This document shows, piece after piece, positions 51,883-61,017 of a stretch of DNA of 64,000 nucleotides. The stretch's first letter is position 1; every line of letters starts with the position of its first letter. Origin of the DNA: Aestuariibaculum sediminum (GTDB lineage Bacteria > Bacteroidota > Bacteroidia > Flavobacteriales > Flavobacteriaceae); the NCBI RefSeq assembly GCF_014596945.1, contig NZ_JACVXB010000003.1, forward strand, positions 124,001 to 188,000, in the 5' to 3' direction. The notes beneath the pieces are model-generated. The model was not told the origin of the DNA and searched no databases. It was given only the letters and a program-made list of their open reading frames with translations. The translations under genes were made by a program, and so were the position numbers.

Positions 51883-52923
51883 ATGCGCATAGAATATGAT
51901 ATAAAACTTGGATTTAAAGATGTTATGATTCGACCTAAACGCTCTACTTTAAAAAGCCGGTCGGAAGTGAGCTTAGAACGTGAATTCAAATTTTTGCACA
52001 GTCCCTTAAGCTGGAATGGTATACCTATTATGGCTGCTAACATGGATACAGTAGGTACTTTCGATATGGCAAAAGCCTTATCTGAAAAAAAAATTTTCAC
52101 AGCAATACATAAACATTATTCTGTAACCGATTGGAATGTATTTGCATCTCAACTACCTGAAAATATTGAAAACTATATTGCCGTAAGTACAGGTATTAGC
52201 AAACAAGATTCAGAAAAACTAGCATCCATTTTTAAATTCAATTCCAATTTAAAATTCATTTGCATTGACGTGGCTAACGGATACTCTGAACATTTTGCAC
52301 ATTTTGTAAAAAAGACCAGAACATTATACCCCGATAAAGTTATAATTGCAGGAAATGTTGTAACAGGAGAAATGGTTGAAGAGCTTCTACTTTCTGGTGC
52401 AGATATTGTAAAAGTAGGTATTGGTCCAGGCTCCGTTTGTACAACTCGTGTTAAAACTGGTGTTGGCTATCCGCAACTTTCTGCTATTATAGAATGTGCC
52501 GATGCTGCTCATGGTTTAGGCGGACAAATAATTAGCGACGGTGGCTGTACAATCCCTGGAGACATTGCTAAAGCCTTTGGTGCTGGTGCCGATTTTGTAA
52601 TGTTAGGCGGAATGCTAGCCGGACATACGGAAAGTGGTGGCGAAATAATTGAGAAAAACGGAAAGCCTTACAGAAAATTTTACGGTATGAGTTCGTCTAC
52701 CGCCATGGAAAAACATGTGGGTGGTGTTGCAGAATATCGTGCTAGCGAAGGAAAAACTGTTGAAGTTCCCTATCGAGGAGATGTTGAAAATACAGTTCAG
52801 GATATTTTAGGAGGACTTCGAAGCACTTGCACATATGTTGGAGCACAACGCCTGAAAGAGCTTACCAAACGAACAACGTTTATTCGGGTAAATGAGCAAG
52901 AAAATCGCGTATATAACGAATAA
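51883..52923 (+). CDS. guaC: GMP reductase
   Basis: A 346-residue IMP dehydrogenase-family barrel that deaminates GMP to IMP. Cys186 in [15 protein letters not shown] is the catalytic cysteine at the position known for GuaC; the [14 protein letters not shown] and [14 protein letters not shown] segments are typical of GMP reductase rather than IMP dehydrogenase. There is no CBS module. It lies 17 bases before the PfkB kinase gene, so the two may be co-transcribed. Confidence 0.96.
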   Translation: MRIEYDIKLGFKDVMIRPKRSTLKSRSEVSLEREFKFLHSPLSWNGIPIMAANMDTVGTFDMAKALSEKKIFTAIHKHYSVTDWNVFASQLPENIENYIAVSTGISKQDSEKLASIFKFNSNLKFICIDVANGYSEHFAHFVKKTRTLYPDKVIIAGNVVTGEMVEELLLSGADIVKVGIGPGSVCTTRVKTGVGYPQLSAIIECADAAHGLGGQIISDGGCTIPGDIAKAFGAGADFVMLGGMLAGHTESGGEIIEKNGKPYRKFYGMSSSTAMEKHVGGVAEYRASEGKTVEVPYRGDVENTVQDILGGLRSTCTYVGAQRLKELTKRTTFIRVNEQENRVYNE

Positions 52924-52940
52924 ATCAATAGATTAATTTC

Positions 52941-53945
52941 ATGAAACAAATCATTACATTTGGAGAAGTTTTAATGCGTTTATCGCCGGAAGGAAACAAA
53001 AAGTTCATGCAAGCTAATTTGCTGGAATTCTATTTTGGTGGCACCGAAATAAATGTAGGTATTTCAATAGCTAATTTTGGAGAGAAAGTAAAGCACATTA
53101 GTTGTGTTTCTGATGATTTTGTTGGAGACACTGCTATTTCATACATTCAGAAATTTGGGGTCAGTACCTCAGCTATAGCGCGCTCTAACCGTCCGTTAGG
53201 TGTTTACTTCCTTGAAGTAGGAGCGGTTATGCGTCCCAGCTCTATTTCCTATAACCGTTCACACTCCTCTTTTGCCGATATTCGGCCCGAAATGGTTCCT
53301 TGGGAGAACATACTGAAAAAAGCTAAGTGGATTCACTGGACAGGTATAACACCAGCACTTTGCAAAGGAGGCTACGACACTTTAAAAGCAGGTTTATTAC
53401 TGGCTAAAAAAAGTGGCATTCAAGTTTCAACCGACCCTACCTATCGCAAAGGATTATGGAAATATGGAGAAAATGCTAAGGAAGTTTTATCAGATTTAAT
53501 TTCTCTCTCTACCATTTTCATTGGTGGGGTAAACGAAATAAACGAAGTACTTGAAACTAATTATTCTTATTCTAATGAAGATTTTATTGAAGCAAGTAAA
53601 GAGTTGATGAAGCATTTCCCGAACATCACAAAAATATTTGACAAAATACGAACTCCTATAAATGCTTCTTGGCATAAAATACGAGCCAGAATGTGGAATG
53701 GTAATGAATTTAGAGAAACAACCGATTTTGATATTACTCATATCATTGATCGCATTGGTACAGGTGATGCCTTTGCTGCCGGACTTATTTATGGTTTACA
53801 ATCTTTCGATGACTATAAAGCTATGGAATTCGCCAGTGCTGCATGTGCTTTAAAACATACTTATGAAGGCGACGTAAATTATGCAACAGTTGATGAAGTT
53901 ACAGCTATTTTAAATGGAGACGTATCAGGTAGAGTTAACCGATAA
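52941..53945 (+). CDS. PfkB-family sugar kinase (2-keto-3-deoxygluconate kinase-like)
   Basis: A 334-residue ribokinase-fold kinase. It begins ITFGEVLMRLSP with the GGTEINVGISIANFG substrate lid, and ends with the PfkB signature DRIGTGDAFAAGLIYGL carrying the catalytic Asp. The N-terminal segment with RLSPEGN and YFGGTE is typical of KDG kinases, which phosphorylate 2-keto-3-deoxygluconate in uronate (alginate, pectin) degradation. No polysaccharide lyase or KDPG aldolase is beside it, so the sugar assignment is moderate. It follows guaC by 17 bases. Confidence 0.85.
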   Translation: MKQIITFGEVLMRLSPEGNKKFMQANLLEFYFGGTEINVGISIANFGEKVKHISCVSDDFVGDTAISYIQKFGVSTSAIARSNRPLGVYFLEVGAVMRPSSISYNRSHSSFADIRPEMVPWENILKKAKWIHWTGITPALCKGGYDTLKAGLLLAKKSGIQVSTDPTYRKGLWKYGENAKEVLSDLISLSTIFIGGVNEINEVLETNYSYSNEDFIEASKELMKHFPNITKIFDKIRTPINASWHKIRARMWNGNEFRETTDFDITHIIDRIGTGDAFAAGLIYGLQSFDDYKAMEFASAACALKHTYEGDVNYATVDEVTAILNGDVSGRVNR

Positions 53946-54147
53946 ACCTAAAATTACAATTTACTTAATAAAGCAAGTTTTAATATTATATTATCGTTTT
54001 AATTCAAAAAAGATGCTCAAAATTATTTACACAACAATTTAGATAACAGAAAATTAAGCATTTTTCATTCTTAATCGTTTTTTAACACACTTGGTCTTGT
54101 TTGGTTAAAAAAACACTTAAATTGTATATCAATTTAAACGATTATCT

Positions 54148-57100
54148 ATGGCTTTAAAAATTGTAATTTCACACAAAACAAAATATAAATACGATCGTAA
54201 AGTAGCATTATCACCACATATATTTAGGTTACGTCCCGCGCCACATTGCAGAACTCCCATTGAATCCTATTCCATAAAAATTGAGCCAAAGGAGCAATTT
54301 TTCAATTGGCAACAAGACCCCTTTGGAAATTACATTGCGCGACTGGTATTTCCCGAAAAGACAAAAGAATTATCGGTTGATGTAGAAATTATTGCCGATT
54401 TACAAACCATTAATCCATTTGATTTTTTTGTTGAAGAATATGCCGAAGAATATCCATTTAAATATGACAAAACGGTAAAAAAAGAACTATTACCATACCT
54501 TGAAATTACTGATGATGGGCCGCTATTAAAGGATTTTCTTAAAACCATAGATTACACACCTCGAAAAACCATTTTCTTCTTAATCGATATAAACCGAAAA
54601 ATTTACGAATACTTAAATTACAATATTCGAATGGAGCCCGGTGTTCAATCTTGTGAAGACACCTTAAAGCTAAAAAACGGTTCTTGTCGTGATTACGCTT
54701 GGTTATTTGTTCAAACCCTACGCCATTTAGGTTTTGGCGCCCGATTTGTTTCTGGATATATTGTTCAACTAAAATCCGATGAAAAATCACTAGATGGCCC
54801 ATCAGGTCCTGAAGAAGATTTTACCGATTTACATGCTTGGGCTGAAGTCTATATTCCCGGTGCTGGCTGGGTTGGTTTCGATGCAACTTCTGGTTTATTG
54901 GCTGGCGAAGGTCATATTCCTTTGGCGTGTACACCCTCCTTTGAAAGTGCTGCTCCAGTAACAGGTATGACCGATACATGTGAAACAAAATTTGAATTTG
55001 AAAATAAAGTAACCCGAATATTTGAATCACCAAGGGTTACAAAACCTTATACCGAAGAACAATGGAAAGCCATTTATAAATTAGGTCATAAAGTTGAAAA
55101 ACACCTTCAAAAAGGCGATGTCAGGCTAACCATGGGTGGCGAACCTACTTTTGTTTCCATAGATGATATGGAAGCCCCCGAATGGAATACCGAAGCCGAT
55201 GGACCACATAAACGCGAATTAGCTAAAAACCTTTCTGCTAGACTTTATGATACTTTTGCTAAAGGTGCAATTATTCATCAAGCGCAAGGCAAATGGTATC
55301 CGGGCGAGCCTCTACCACGTTGGCAAATTGAAATTTGCTGGCGTAAAGACGGAAAAAAAATCTGGAACAATAAAAAACTGTTTTCTCTTTTTTCTGACAA
55401 AACACAACTTCCTAAAAATGCCGATAAACTTTTCCTAGAAACACTTTCAAAATATTTAGGGATTACCAATAAAACCATTATTCCTACTTTCGAAGATTCG
55501 TTTTATTTTCTGTGGCAGGAAGGCCAAATGCCCTTAGATGTCGATCCAACAAAGGAAGACGGCAATATGCTGGTTAAAGAAAAACTTCAGCAAATATTAA
55601 AAGATGGCACTTCAAAACCCACAGGATATGTTTTACCATTAAATAAGACGGCAGGTAATTGGCACACCTGCTACTGGAAATTTCGTCGAAACCACTTATT
55701 TTTAATTCCAGGAAACTCTCCAATTGGTCTAAGATTACCGCTAAGTGCATTACTTGAAAAACCAAATGATGAGGAGTTCCCTGTTTATCAACCTGATAAT
55801 TTTTCAAAAAAGAAGGCGTTGCCAAGTTACCAACGCATTGTATCAAAGCGAATTACCCAAATAACAAAACATGGCGTTCCCGAAAAGAAAACCAATTATT
55901 TTATTAGAACAGCATTATGCGCCGAAATAAGAGACAACAAATTACATTTATTTTTACCTCCCTTAGATAGTATTGAATACTTTTTAGATCTGATGGCATC
56001 TATTGAAGCTACCGCAAAAACATTATCAATACCTGTAGTACTCGAAGGCTACGATGCTCCAAAAGACAACCGACTTGACTCCCTTAAAGTTACACCAGAC
56101 CCTGGTGTTATTGAGGTAAATGTTCAACCTGCAAATAACTGGGAAGAATTGTGCCATAACACCATAACTCTTTACCAGGAAGCTAAAAAATCGCGATTAG
56201 GAACGGAAAAATTTATGTTAGATGGCAAGCATACCGGAACCGGTGGTGGTAATCATGTTACTTTAGGTGGCACCTCTCCTGCCGATAGTCCGCTACTACG
56301 AAAACCTAGTTTATTACGCAGTTTACTTACATTCTGGCAGCATCACCCGGGCTTATCCTATTTGTTTTCTGGAGCATTTATAGGAGCTACTAGTCAGGCT
56401 CCAAGAATTGACGAAGCCCGTATGGAAAATCTTTATGAATTAGAAATTGCCTTTAGTCAAATTCCTAAAGATGGTAAGGTTCCCTTTTGGTTAACCGATA
56501 GATTATTTAGACATCTTCTAACCGATTTAACCGGAAACACCCATCGCGCCGAGTTTTGTATCGATAAATTATATTCTCCCGATTCATCTTCAGGAAGATT
56601 GGGTATATTAGAACTGCGTGCCTTCGATATGCCTCCTCACCCACAAATGAGCTTGATGCAAAATTTGTTAGTTCGAACTTTAGTCGCTTGGTTTTGGAAA
56701 AAACCTTATGAACATAAATTAGTAAGATGGGGTACAGAACTACATGACAAATTTTTAATTGAACATTATGTTCGCGAAGATATCAAGGATATCGTTTATC
56801 AACTTAACAAAGCTGGTTATACCTTTAAAGAAGACTGGTTTAACCCATTTTTCGAATTTAGATTTCCGTTGCATGGTATGGTCGAAATTAATAACATGCA
56901 TCTGGAAATTCGAGCAGGTATTGAACCCTGGAATGTTTTAGGTGAAGAAGCTACCGGACAAGGAACTGCACGCTATGTAGACTCGTCGGTAGAACGCCTA
57001 CAGGTAAAATTAAATAATTTTAATAACGATCGTTATGTATTAACTTGTAACGGCATAAAAGTGGATTTAAAAAGCACGCCTAAAAAAGAAGAGTATGTTG

Positions 57101-57471
57101 CTGGTGTTCGCTACAAAGCATGGAACCCATACTCAGCTCTACACCCCACAATCGATGTGGACACGCCATTGGTTTTCGATATTGTAGACACCTGGAACAA
57201 ACGCTCCATTGGAGGCTGTACGTATTTTGTGTCGCATCCGGGCGGACGAAGTTATGATGCTTATCCTGTAAATAGTTATGAAGCCGAATCGAGACGCATT
57301 AGTCGATTCTGGGAATTTGGACACACCCAAGGCGAAATAGAACCTATAGCGCAGAACCTAGACGGTTCTACAAAACGTGTAAAAGAAAAAGAAAGTGCAA
57401 AAAAATTCAGTTTTAAAGTACTGCCTGCTAATTTAGAATTTCCAAATACATTAGATTTGCGAAAGAAATAA
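54148..57471 (+). CDS. Transglutaminase-like domain fused to DUF2126 putative amidoligase
   Basis: A 1107-residue cytosolic protein. Residues 1-290 hold an N-terminal transglutaminase-associated beta domain and a papain-fold core with Cys180 in NGSCRDYAW, His229 in LHAWAEVY and Asp245 in GFDATSG, all intact. From about residue 310 to 1100 it is DUF2126, a putative amidoligase of the glutamine-synthetase fold (TMGGEPTFVSIDD, DGPHKRELA, RAFDMPPHPQMSL and HPGGRSYDAYPVNSYEAE). It should bind ATP and form an amide bond, with the transglutaminase domain cutting or exchanging amides. The substrate is unknown. It is 13 bases upstream of the ATG of the ATP-grasp gene and starts a three-gene operon. 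No signal peptide. Confidence 0.9.
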   Translation: MALKIVISHKTKYKYDRKVALSPHIFRLRPAPHCRTPIESYSIKIEPKEQFFNWQQDPFGNYIARLVFPEKTKELSVDVEIIADLQTINPFDFFVEEYAEEYPFKYDKTVKKELLPYLEITDDGPLLKDFLKTIDYTPRKTIFFLIDINRKIYEYLNYNIRMEPGVQSCEDTLKLKNGSCRDYAWLFVQTLRHLGFGARFVSGYIVQLKSDEKSLDGPSGPEEDFTDLHAWAEVYIPGAGWVGFDATSGLLAGEGHIPLACTPSFESAAPVTGMTDTCETKFEFENKVTRIFESPRVTKPYTEEQWKAIYKLGHKVEKHLQKGDVRLTMGGEPTFVSIDDMEAPEWNTEADGPHKRELAKNLSARLYDTFAKGAIIHQAQGKWYPGEPLPRWQIEICWRKDGKKIWNNKKLFSLFSDKTQLPKNADKLFLETLSKYLGITNKTIIPTFEDSFYFLWQEGQMPLDVDPTKEDGNMLVKEKLQQILKDGTSKPTGYVLPLNKTAGNWHTCYWKFRRNHLFLIPGNSPIGLRLPLSALLEKPNDEEFPVYQPDNFSKKKALPSYQRIVSKRITQITKHGVPEKKTNYFIRTALCAEIRDNKLHLFLPPLDSIEYFLDLMASIEATAKTLSIPVVLEGYDAPKDNRLDSLKVTPDPGVIEVNVQPANNWEELCHNTITLYQEAKKSRLGTEKFMLDGKHTGTGGGNHVTLGGTSPADSPLLRKPSLLRSLLTFWQHHPGLSYLFSGAFIGATSQAPRIDEARMENLYELEIAFSQIPKDGKVPFWLTDRLFRHLLTDLTGNTHRAEFCIDKLYSPDSSSGRLGILELRAFDMPPHPQMSLMQNLLVRTLVAWFWKKPYEHKLVRWGTELHDKFLIEHYVREDIKDIVYQLNKAGYTFKEDWFNPFFEFRFPLHGMVEINNMHLEIRAGIEPWNVLGEEATGQGTARYVDSSVERLQVKLNNFNNDRYVLTCNGIKVDLKSTPKKEEYVAGVRYKAWNPYSALHPTIDVDTPLVFDIVDTWNKRSIGGCTYFVSHPGGRSYDAYPVNSYEAESRRISRFWEFGHTQGEIEPIAQNLDGSTKRVKEKESAKKFSFKVLPANLEFPNTLDLRKK

Positions 57472-57484
57472 ACTAAACTAATTG

Positions 57485-60043
57485 ATGACCACAGATTTAA
57501 ACATATTATTTCAGAATTATTTTTCCAAAGAGAAAAATTATGATGAAGCTTTAAAATCTGATTTAACCGTCAATCCAAATTGGAAAAAGTTGCTCGACAA
57601 CGTTTCCGAAATGGACATAAAAACCTTAACCGCAAAGCAAAATGAAATTGATTGGTTAATGGATGAAAACGGCGTAACCTATAATGTTTACAACGACCCG
57701 CAAGGCATGCAACGCTCTTGGGATTTAAATATCATTCCGTTTATAATTAAAGCCAACGAATGGCATACTATTGAAAAAGGTCTTCAGCAACGTGCTGAAT
57801 TATTAAACTTGATTATTAAAGATATTTATGGTAAACGAGACCTTATAAAAAAAGGCATCATTCCGCCTGAAGTCATTTTTGCCCACCGAGGTTTTTTAAG
57901 ACAATGTGATCAAATTCAATACAAAACTTCTAAACATTTATTAATTTATTCCTCAGATTTAGCACGTGGACCAGATGGCAGAATGTGGGTGGTTAACGAC
58001 CGAACGCAAGCACCTTCGGGTATGGGGTATGCTCTGGAAAACAGATATTCCTTGAACCGTGTTTTACCTAATTTATTTAAAGATATTAACGTAAAACAAT
58101 CCTCTGGCTTCTTTTACGATTTCAATCAAATGTTAATTGATGCTGCCCCACAGAATAAGGAAAATCCTAGTATAGTTATACTTACGCCTGGCCCGCTAAA
58201 TGAAACTTATTTTGAGCATGCTTATATGGCGTCTTTATTAGGATATCCACTTGTTAACGGTAACGATTTAGTAGTTAGAAATGGAAAAGTTTATTTAAAA
58301 ACGCTTAAGGAACTAAAACAGGTTGATGTTATTTACCGACGTGTAGACGATGTCTTTATGGATCCTTTAGAATTAAGAGAAGATTCCTATTTAGGAGTTA
58401 CCGGATTGTTAGATGTGGTCAGAAATAAAAATATTAGTATTATTAACCCTGTTGGAAGTGGCGTACTCGAAAATTCGGGTTTAATACCTTTTATGAATGC
58501 CATTTGTAATCATTTTTTTAATGAAGATTTAATATTGCCACAAATTGCTTCTTGGTGGTGTGGCCAGGAAAAAGAACGTGAGTTTGTATTTAAAAACATT
58601 AAGAACTTTGTAGTAAAACGCATAGACCGTTCCAATAGAGAAAGTTTGTTTTTTTGCGAATTTTTAGATAATAATGCTCTAGAAACCTTAAAAAAAGATA
58701 TTTCTGCAAACCCTTATCGCTATGTTGCTCAAGAAAAAATAACATTTTCTACAGCGCCCGATTTTGTAAAGGACCATTTAGAAGCCCGCAAAGTTTTATG
58801 CCGAACTTTTGTTATTGCTAAAAAAGACCAGTATCAGGTCATGCCAGGCGGACTAGTAAGGGTAGCCCCGGAACGAGAAAATTTGTTTGTTTCGAATCAG
58901 CGGGGCGGGGTAAGTAAGGACCTGTGGGTACTATCCAATGATCAGGAAGATAATATAAAACATTATGCCTGGGACAATACCTGTAAAATTTCCATTTCAG
59001 ATATTAACGATTTACCTAGTAATACCGCCGAAAATTTATTTTGGTCTGGTCGTTATTTAGGACGAACACTCGTTACCGCTCGCTACATAAGAATGATCCT
59101 TAACAGGATGAGTGACGAGCAGTATGACTCGAACACTTCCAGCTCCGAAAGTTTAGTGTATTTATTACATGCTTTAACGAATATCACCTCAACTTTTCCT
59201 GGATTTACAGGAAAAAATAACGAAGCTTTATTAAATAACCCTTTAAAGGAAATTATTTCATTATTGTTTGATAAAAACCGCTTAGGCTCCTTTGCACAAG
59301 CCTTGAATAGTTTTAATAACTCATATTATTCATTGCGTAATTTATGGTCTAAAGATATGTGGCGCGTTTTTGATTCGATAAAAAAGTTGTGGACTAAATT
59401 CGAACAAGCAAATGTTTATACTATACCAACAGTTACGAAGCTTTTAGATCGTACCATCACCAGACTTATTGCCTTCATGGGGTTAATAGAAGAAAGTATA
59501 CTCGTTCAGCAAGGCCTTTTACTATATTTTATTGGCCTTCAAACCGAACAAGCATTAATGCAAATTTCTAAGTTTAGATCGCTTATGGTTTTCAATTACG
59601 ATGAACGTTTGCAATATGATATATTAGAAGCTTTGCTTAGTAGTGATGAAAGTTTAAATATTTACCGGTACAGTTACCGATCACATTTAAGTTTAGAAAA
59701 CGTTATTAATTTGACATTACTGGATAAAGAATACCCAAAATCTTTAACTTACAGACTTAAACGTATTCAAAAAGATATAGATCGCTTACCGTATACCGAA
59801 AATATTGGAAATCAATCTAACTGTCAAAAGCTAATTGATCTAGCTAATGCTAAAATTTCTAAACTTAATATTGCTGAATTAATGATTTTAAATTCAGATG
59901 AATCTTTACGAGAGCGTCTAGATGCGGAACTTACTGAATTAAGCGACTTACTTCATGAAACCTCATTATCGCTGTCGGGAACCTATTTTAATCATTCTTA
60001 CCAGCAAACACAGTTAATAAATCAAAATTTCCCTTTATCATAA
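57485..60043 (+). CDS. Circularly permuted ATP-grasp ligase fused to alpha-E domain (DUF404/407/403)
   Basis: An 852-residue cytosolic protein; the ATG at 57485 is chosen over the adjoining TTG. Residues about 60-480 are the circularly permuted ATP-grasp domain: VYNDPQGMQRSWDLNIIP, FAHRGFLRQCD, DRTQAPSGMGYALENR, IYRRVDDVFMDPLELRED, SWWCGQEKE and the nucleotide-binding VMPGGLVRVAPE. From about 530 to the end is the all-helical alpha-E domain (NTAENLFWSGRYLGRTLVTARYIR and later helices). In other bacteria these are often two genes; here they are one. The ATP-grasp part should make a peptide-like bond with ATP. It is between the transglutaminase-DUF2126 gene and a second transglutaminase (3 bases away). 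Confidence 0.92.
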   Translation: MTTDLNILFQNYFSKEKNYDEALKSDLTVNPNWKKLLDNVSEMDIKTLTAKQNEIDWLMDENGVTYNVYNDPQGMQRSWDLNIIPFIIKANEWHTIEKGLQQRAELLNLIIKDIYGKRDLIKKGIIPPEVIFAHRGFLRQCDQIQYKTSKHLLIYSSDLARGPDGRMWVVNDRTQAPSGMGYALENRYSLNRVLPNLFKDINVKQSSGFFYDFNQMLIDAAPQNKENPSIVILTPGPLNETYFEHAYMASLLGYPLVNGNDLVVRNGKVYLKTLKELKQVDVIYRRVDDVFMDPLELREDSYLGVTGLLDVVRNKNISIINPVGSGVLENSGLIPFMNAICNHFFNEDLILPQIASWWCGQEKEREFVFKNIKNFVVKRIDRSNRESLFFCEFLDNNALETLKKDISANPYRYVAQEKITFSTAPDFVKDHLEARKVLCRTFVIAKKDQYQVMPGGLVRVAPERENLFVSNQRGGVSKDLWVLSNDQEDNIKHYAWDNTCKISISDINDLPSNTAENLFWSGRYLGRTLVTARYIRMILNRMSDEQYDSNTSSSESLVYLLHALTNITSTFPGFTGKNNEALLNNPLKEIISLLFDKNRLGSFAQALNSFNNSYYSLRNLWSKDMWRVFDSIKKLWTKFEQANVYTIPTVTKLLDRTITRLIAFMGLIEESILVQQGLLLYFIGLQTEQALMQISKFRSLMVFNYDERLQYDILEALLSSDESLNIYRYSYRSHLSLENVINLTLLDKEYPKSLTYRLKRIQKDIDRLPYTENIGNQSNCQKLIDLANAKISKLNIAELMILNSDESLRERLDAELTELSDLLHETSLSLSGTYFNHSYQQTQLINQNFPLS

Positions 60044-60046
60044 ATT

Positions 60047-60946
60047 ATGGTTTTTCAAGTTTCTCATACTACCAGTTACGATTACGAAAGTTATGTTACT
60101 TTTTGTCATAATATTGCAACTTTAAAACCAAAAACTTTATGTGGTCAAACACTTTTGGATTACAAACTTGAAATAACACCGAAACCTACTGAAATAACCG
60201 AGCGCGTTGATTTTTTTGGAAATTATATCACCCGATTTTCACTTCAAAAGGAACATAAAACATTAAAAGTTACTGCTACGAGTAAAGTGTCGAGAAATTT
60301 TGAAGCCCAACCAAATATTGATGATGTTCCCACAGCAAAAAACATAACCCTAGCAGATGCCTTAAAAGCTTTAAAAAGTAACGACGAGGCCATTATAGAC
60401 GCCAGACAATACATTTTAGAGTCTGTTTTAATAGCAAAAATATCACCCGAAATTAAGGCCTATGCCGAAGTTTCTTTTAAACCAAACCGCTCCATATTTG
60501 ATGCTGCTTTGGAGCTTATGCAGCGCATATATACAGAGTTTGATTTCGATCCCACTTTCTCTAACGTAGCGACACCTATTCACGAAGTTTTTAAAGCAAA
60601 AAAAGGGGTATGTCAAGATTTTGCTCAAATTGCCATAGCCTGTATTCGTTCGGTTGGTTTACCAGCGCGATATATAAGTGGGTATATTGAAACAATACCT
60701 CCCCCAGGAAAAGAAAAACTAATTGGAACTGATGCCTCGCACGCCTGGTTTTCTTTATATATTCCGGGATTTGGCTGGGTAGATTTTGACCCCACGAATA
60801 ATCAAACACCTAAAAATCAACACATTATTGTAGCCTGGGGTAGAGACTATTATGATGTACCTCCACTAAAAGGTGTAATTTATAGTACCGGTAGTAATAA
60901 AATGCATGTAGCTGTTGATATCAGACCTTTTAATGAAGTTAAATAA
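60047..60946 (+). CDS. Transglutaminase-family cysteine protease-like protein
   Basis: A 299-residue cytosolic protein with an N-terminal beta domain (residues 1-90) and a transglutaminase core. The triad is intact: Cys189 in GVCQDFAQIA, His232 in SHAWFSLYIP and the aspartate of VDFDPTN (Asp248 most likely). It is related to, but shorter than and different from, the transglutaminase domain at the start of the first gene. It is the third gene of the operon, 3 bases after the ATP-grasp gene, so it is co-translated. It could remove or exchange the bond that the ligases make. A hairpin terminator follows. Confidence 0.9.
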   Translation: MVFQVSHTTSYDYESYVTFCHNIATLKPKTLCGQTLLDYKLEITPKPTEITERVDFFGNYITRFSLQKEHKTLKVTATSKVSRNFEAQPNIDDVPTAKNITLADALKALKSNDEAIIDARQYILESVLIAKISPEIKAYAEVSFKPNRSIFDAALELMQRIYTEFDFDPTFSNVATPIHEVFKAKKGVCQDFAQIAIACIRSVGLPARYISGYIETIPPPGKEKLIGTDASHAWFSLYIPGFGWVDFDPTNNQTPKNQHIIVAWGRDYYDVPPLKGVIYSTGSNKMHVAVDIRPFNEVK

Positions 60947-60991
60947 TTGTTATTTCTATTCTGGATTTATAGATAACTAAAATACAACTTG

Positions 60992-61014
60992 AAAGAATCA
61001 TCGATTCTTTTAAA
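60992..61014 (+). terminator. Candidate terminator between the transglutaminase gene and the ABC protein gene
   Basis: An 8-bp perfect stem, AAAGAATC (60992-60999) and GATTCTTT (61003-61010), with a 3-base loop and a short T-run. It lies 46 bases after the transglutaminase stop and 8 bases from the convergent ABC gene end. The stem is short and AT-rich, so it is a weaker call than the others. Confidence 0.5.
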
Positions 61015-61017
61015 AAA

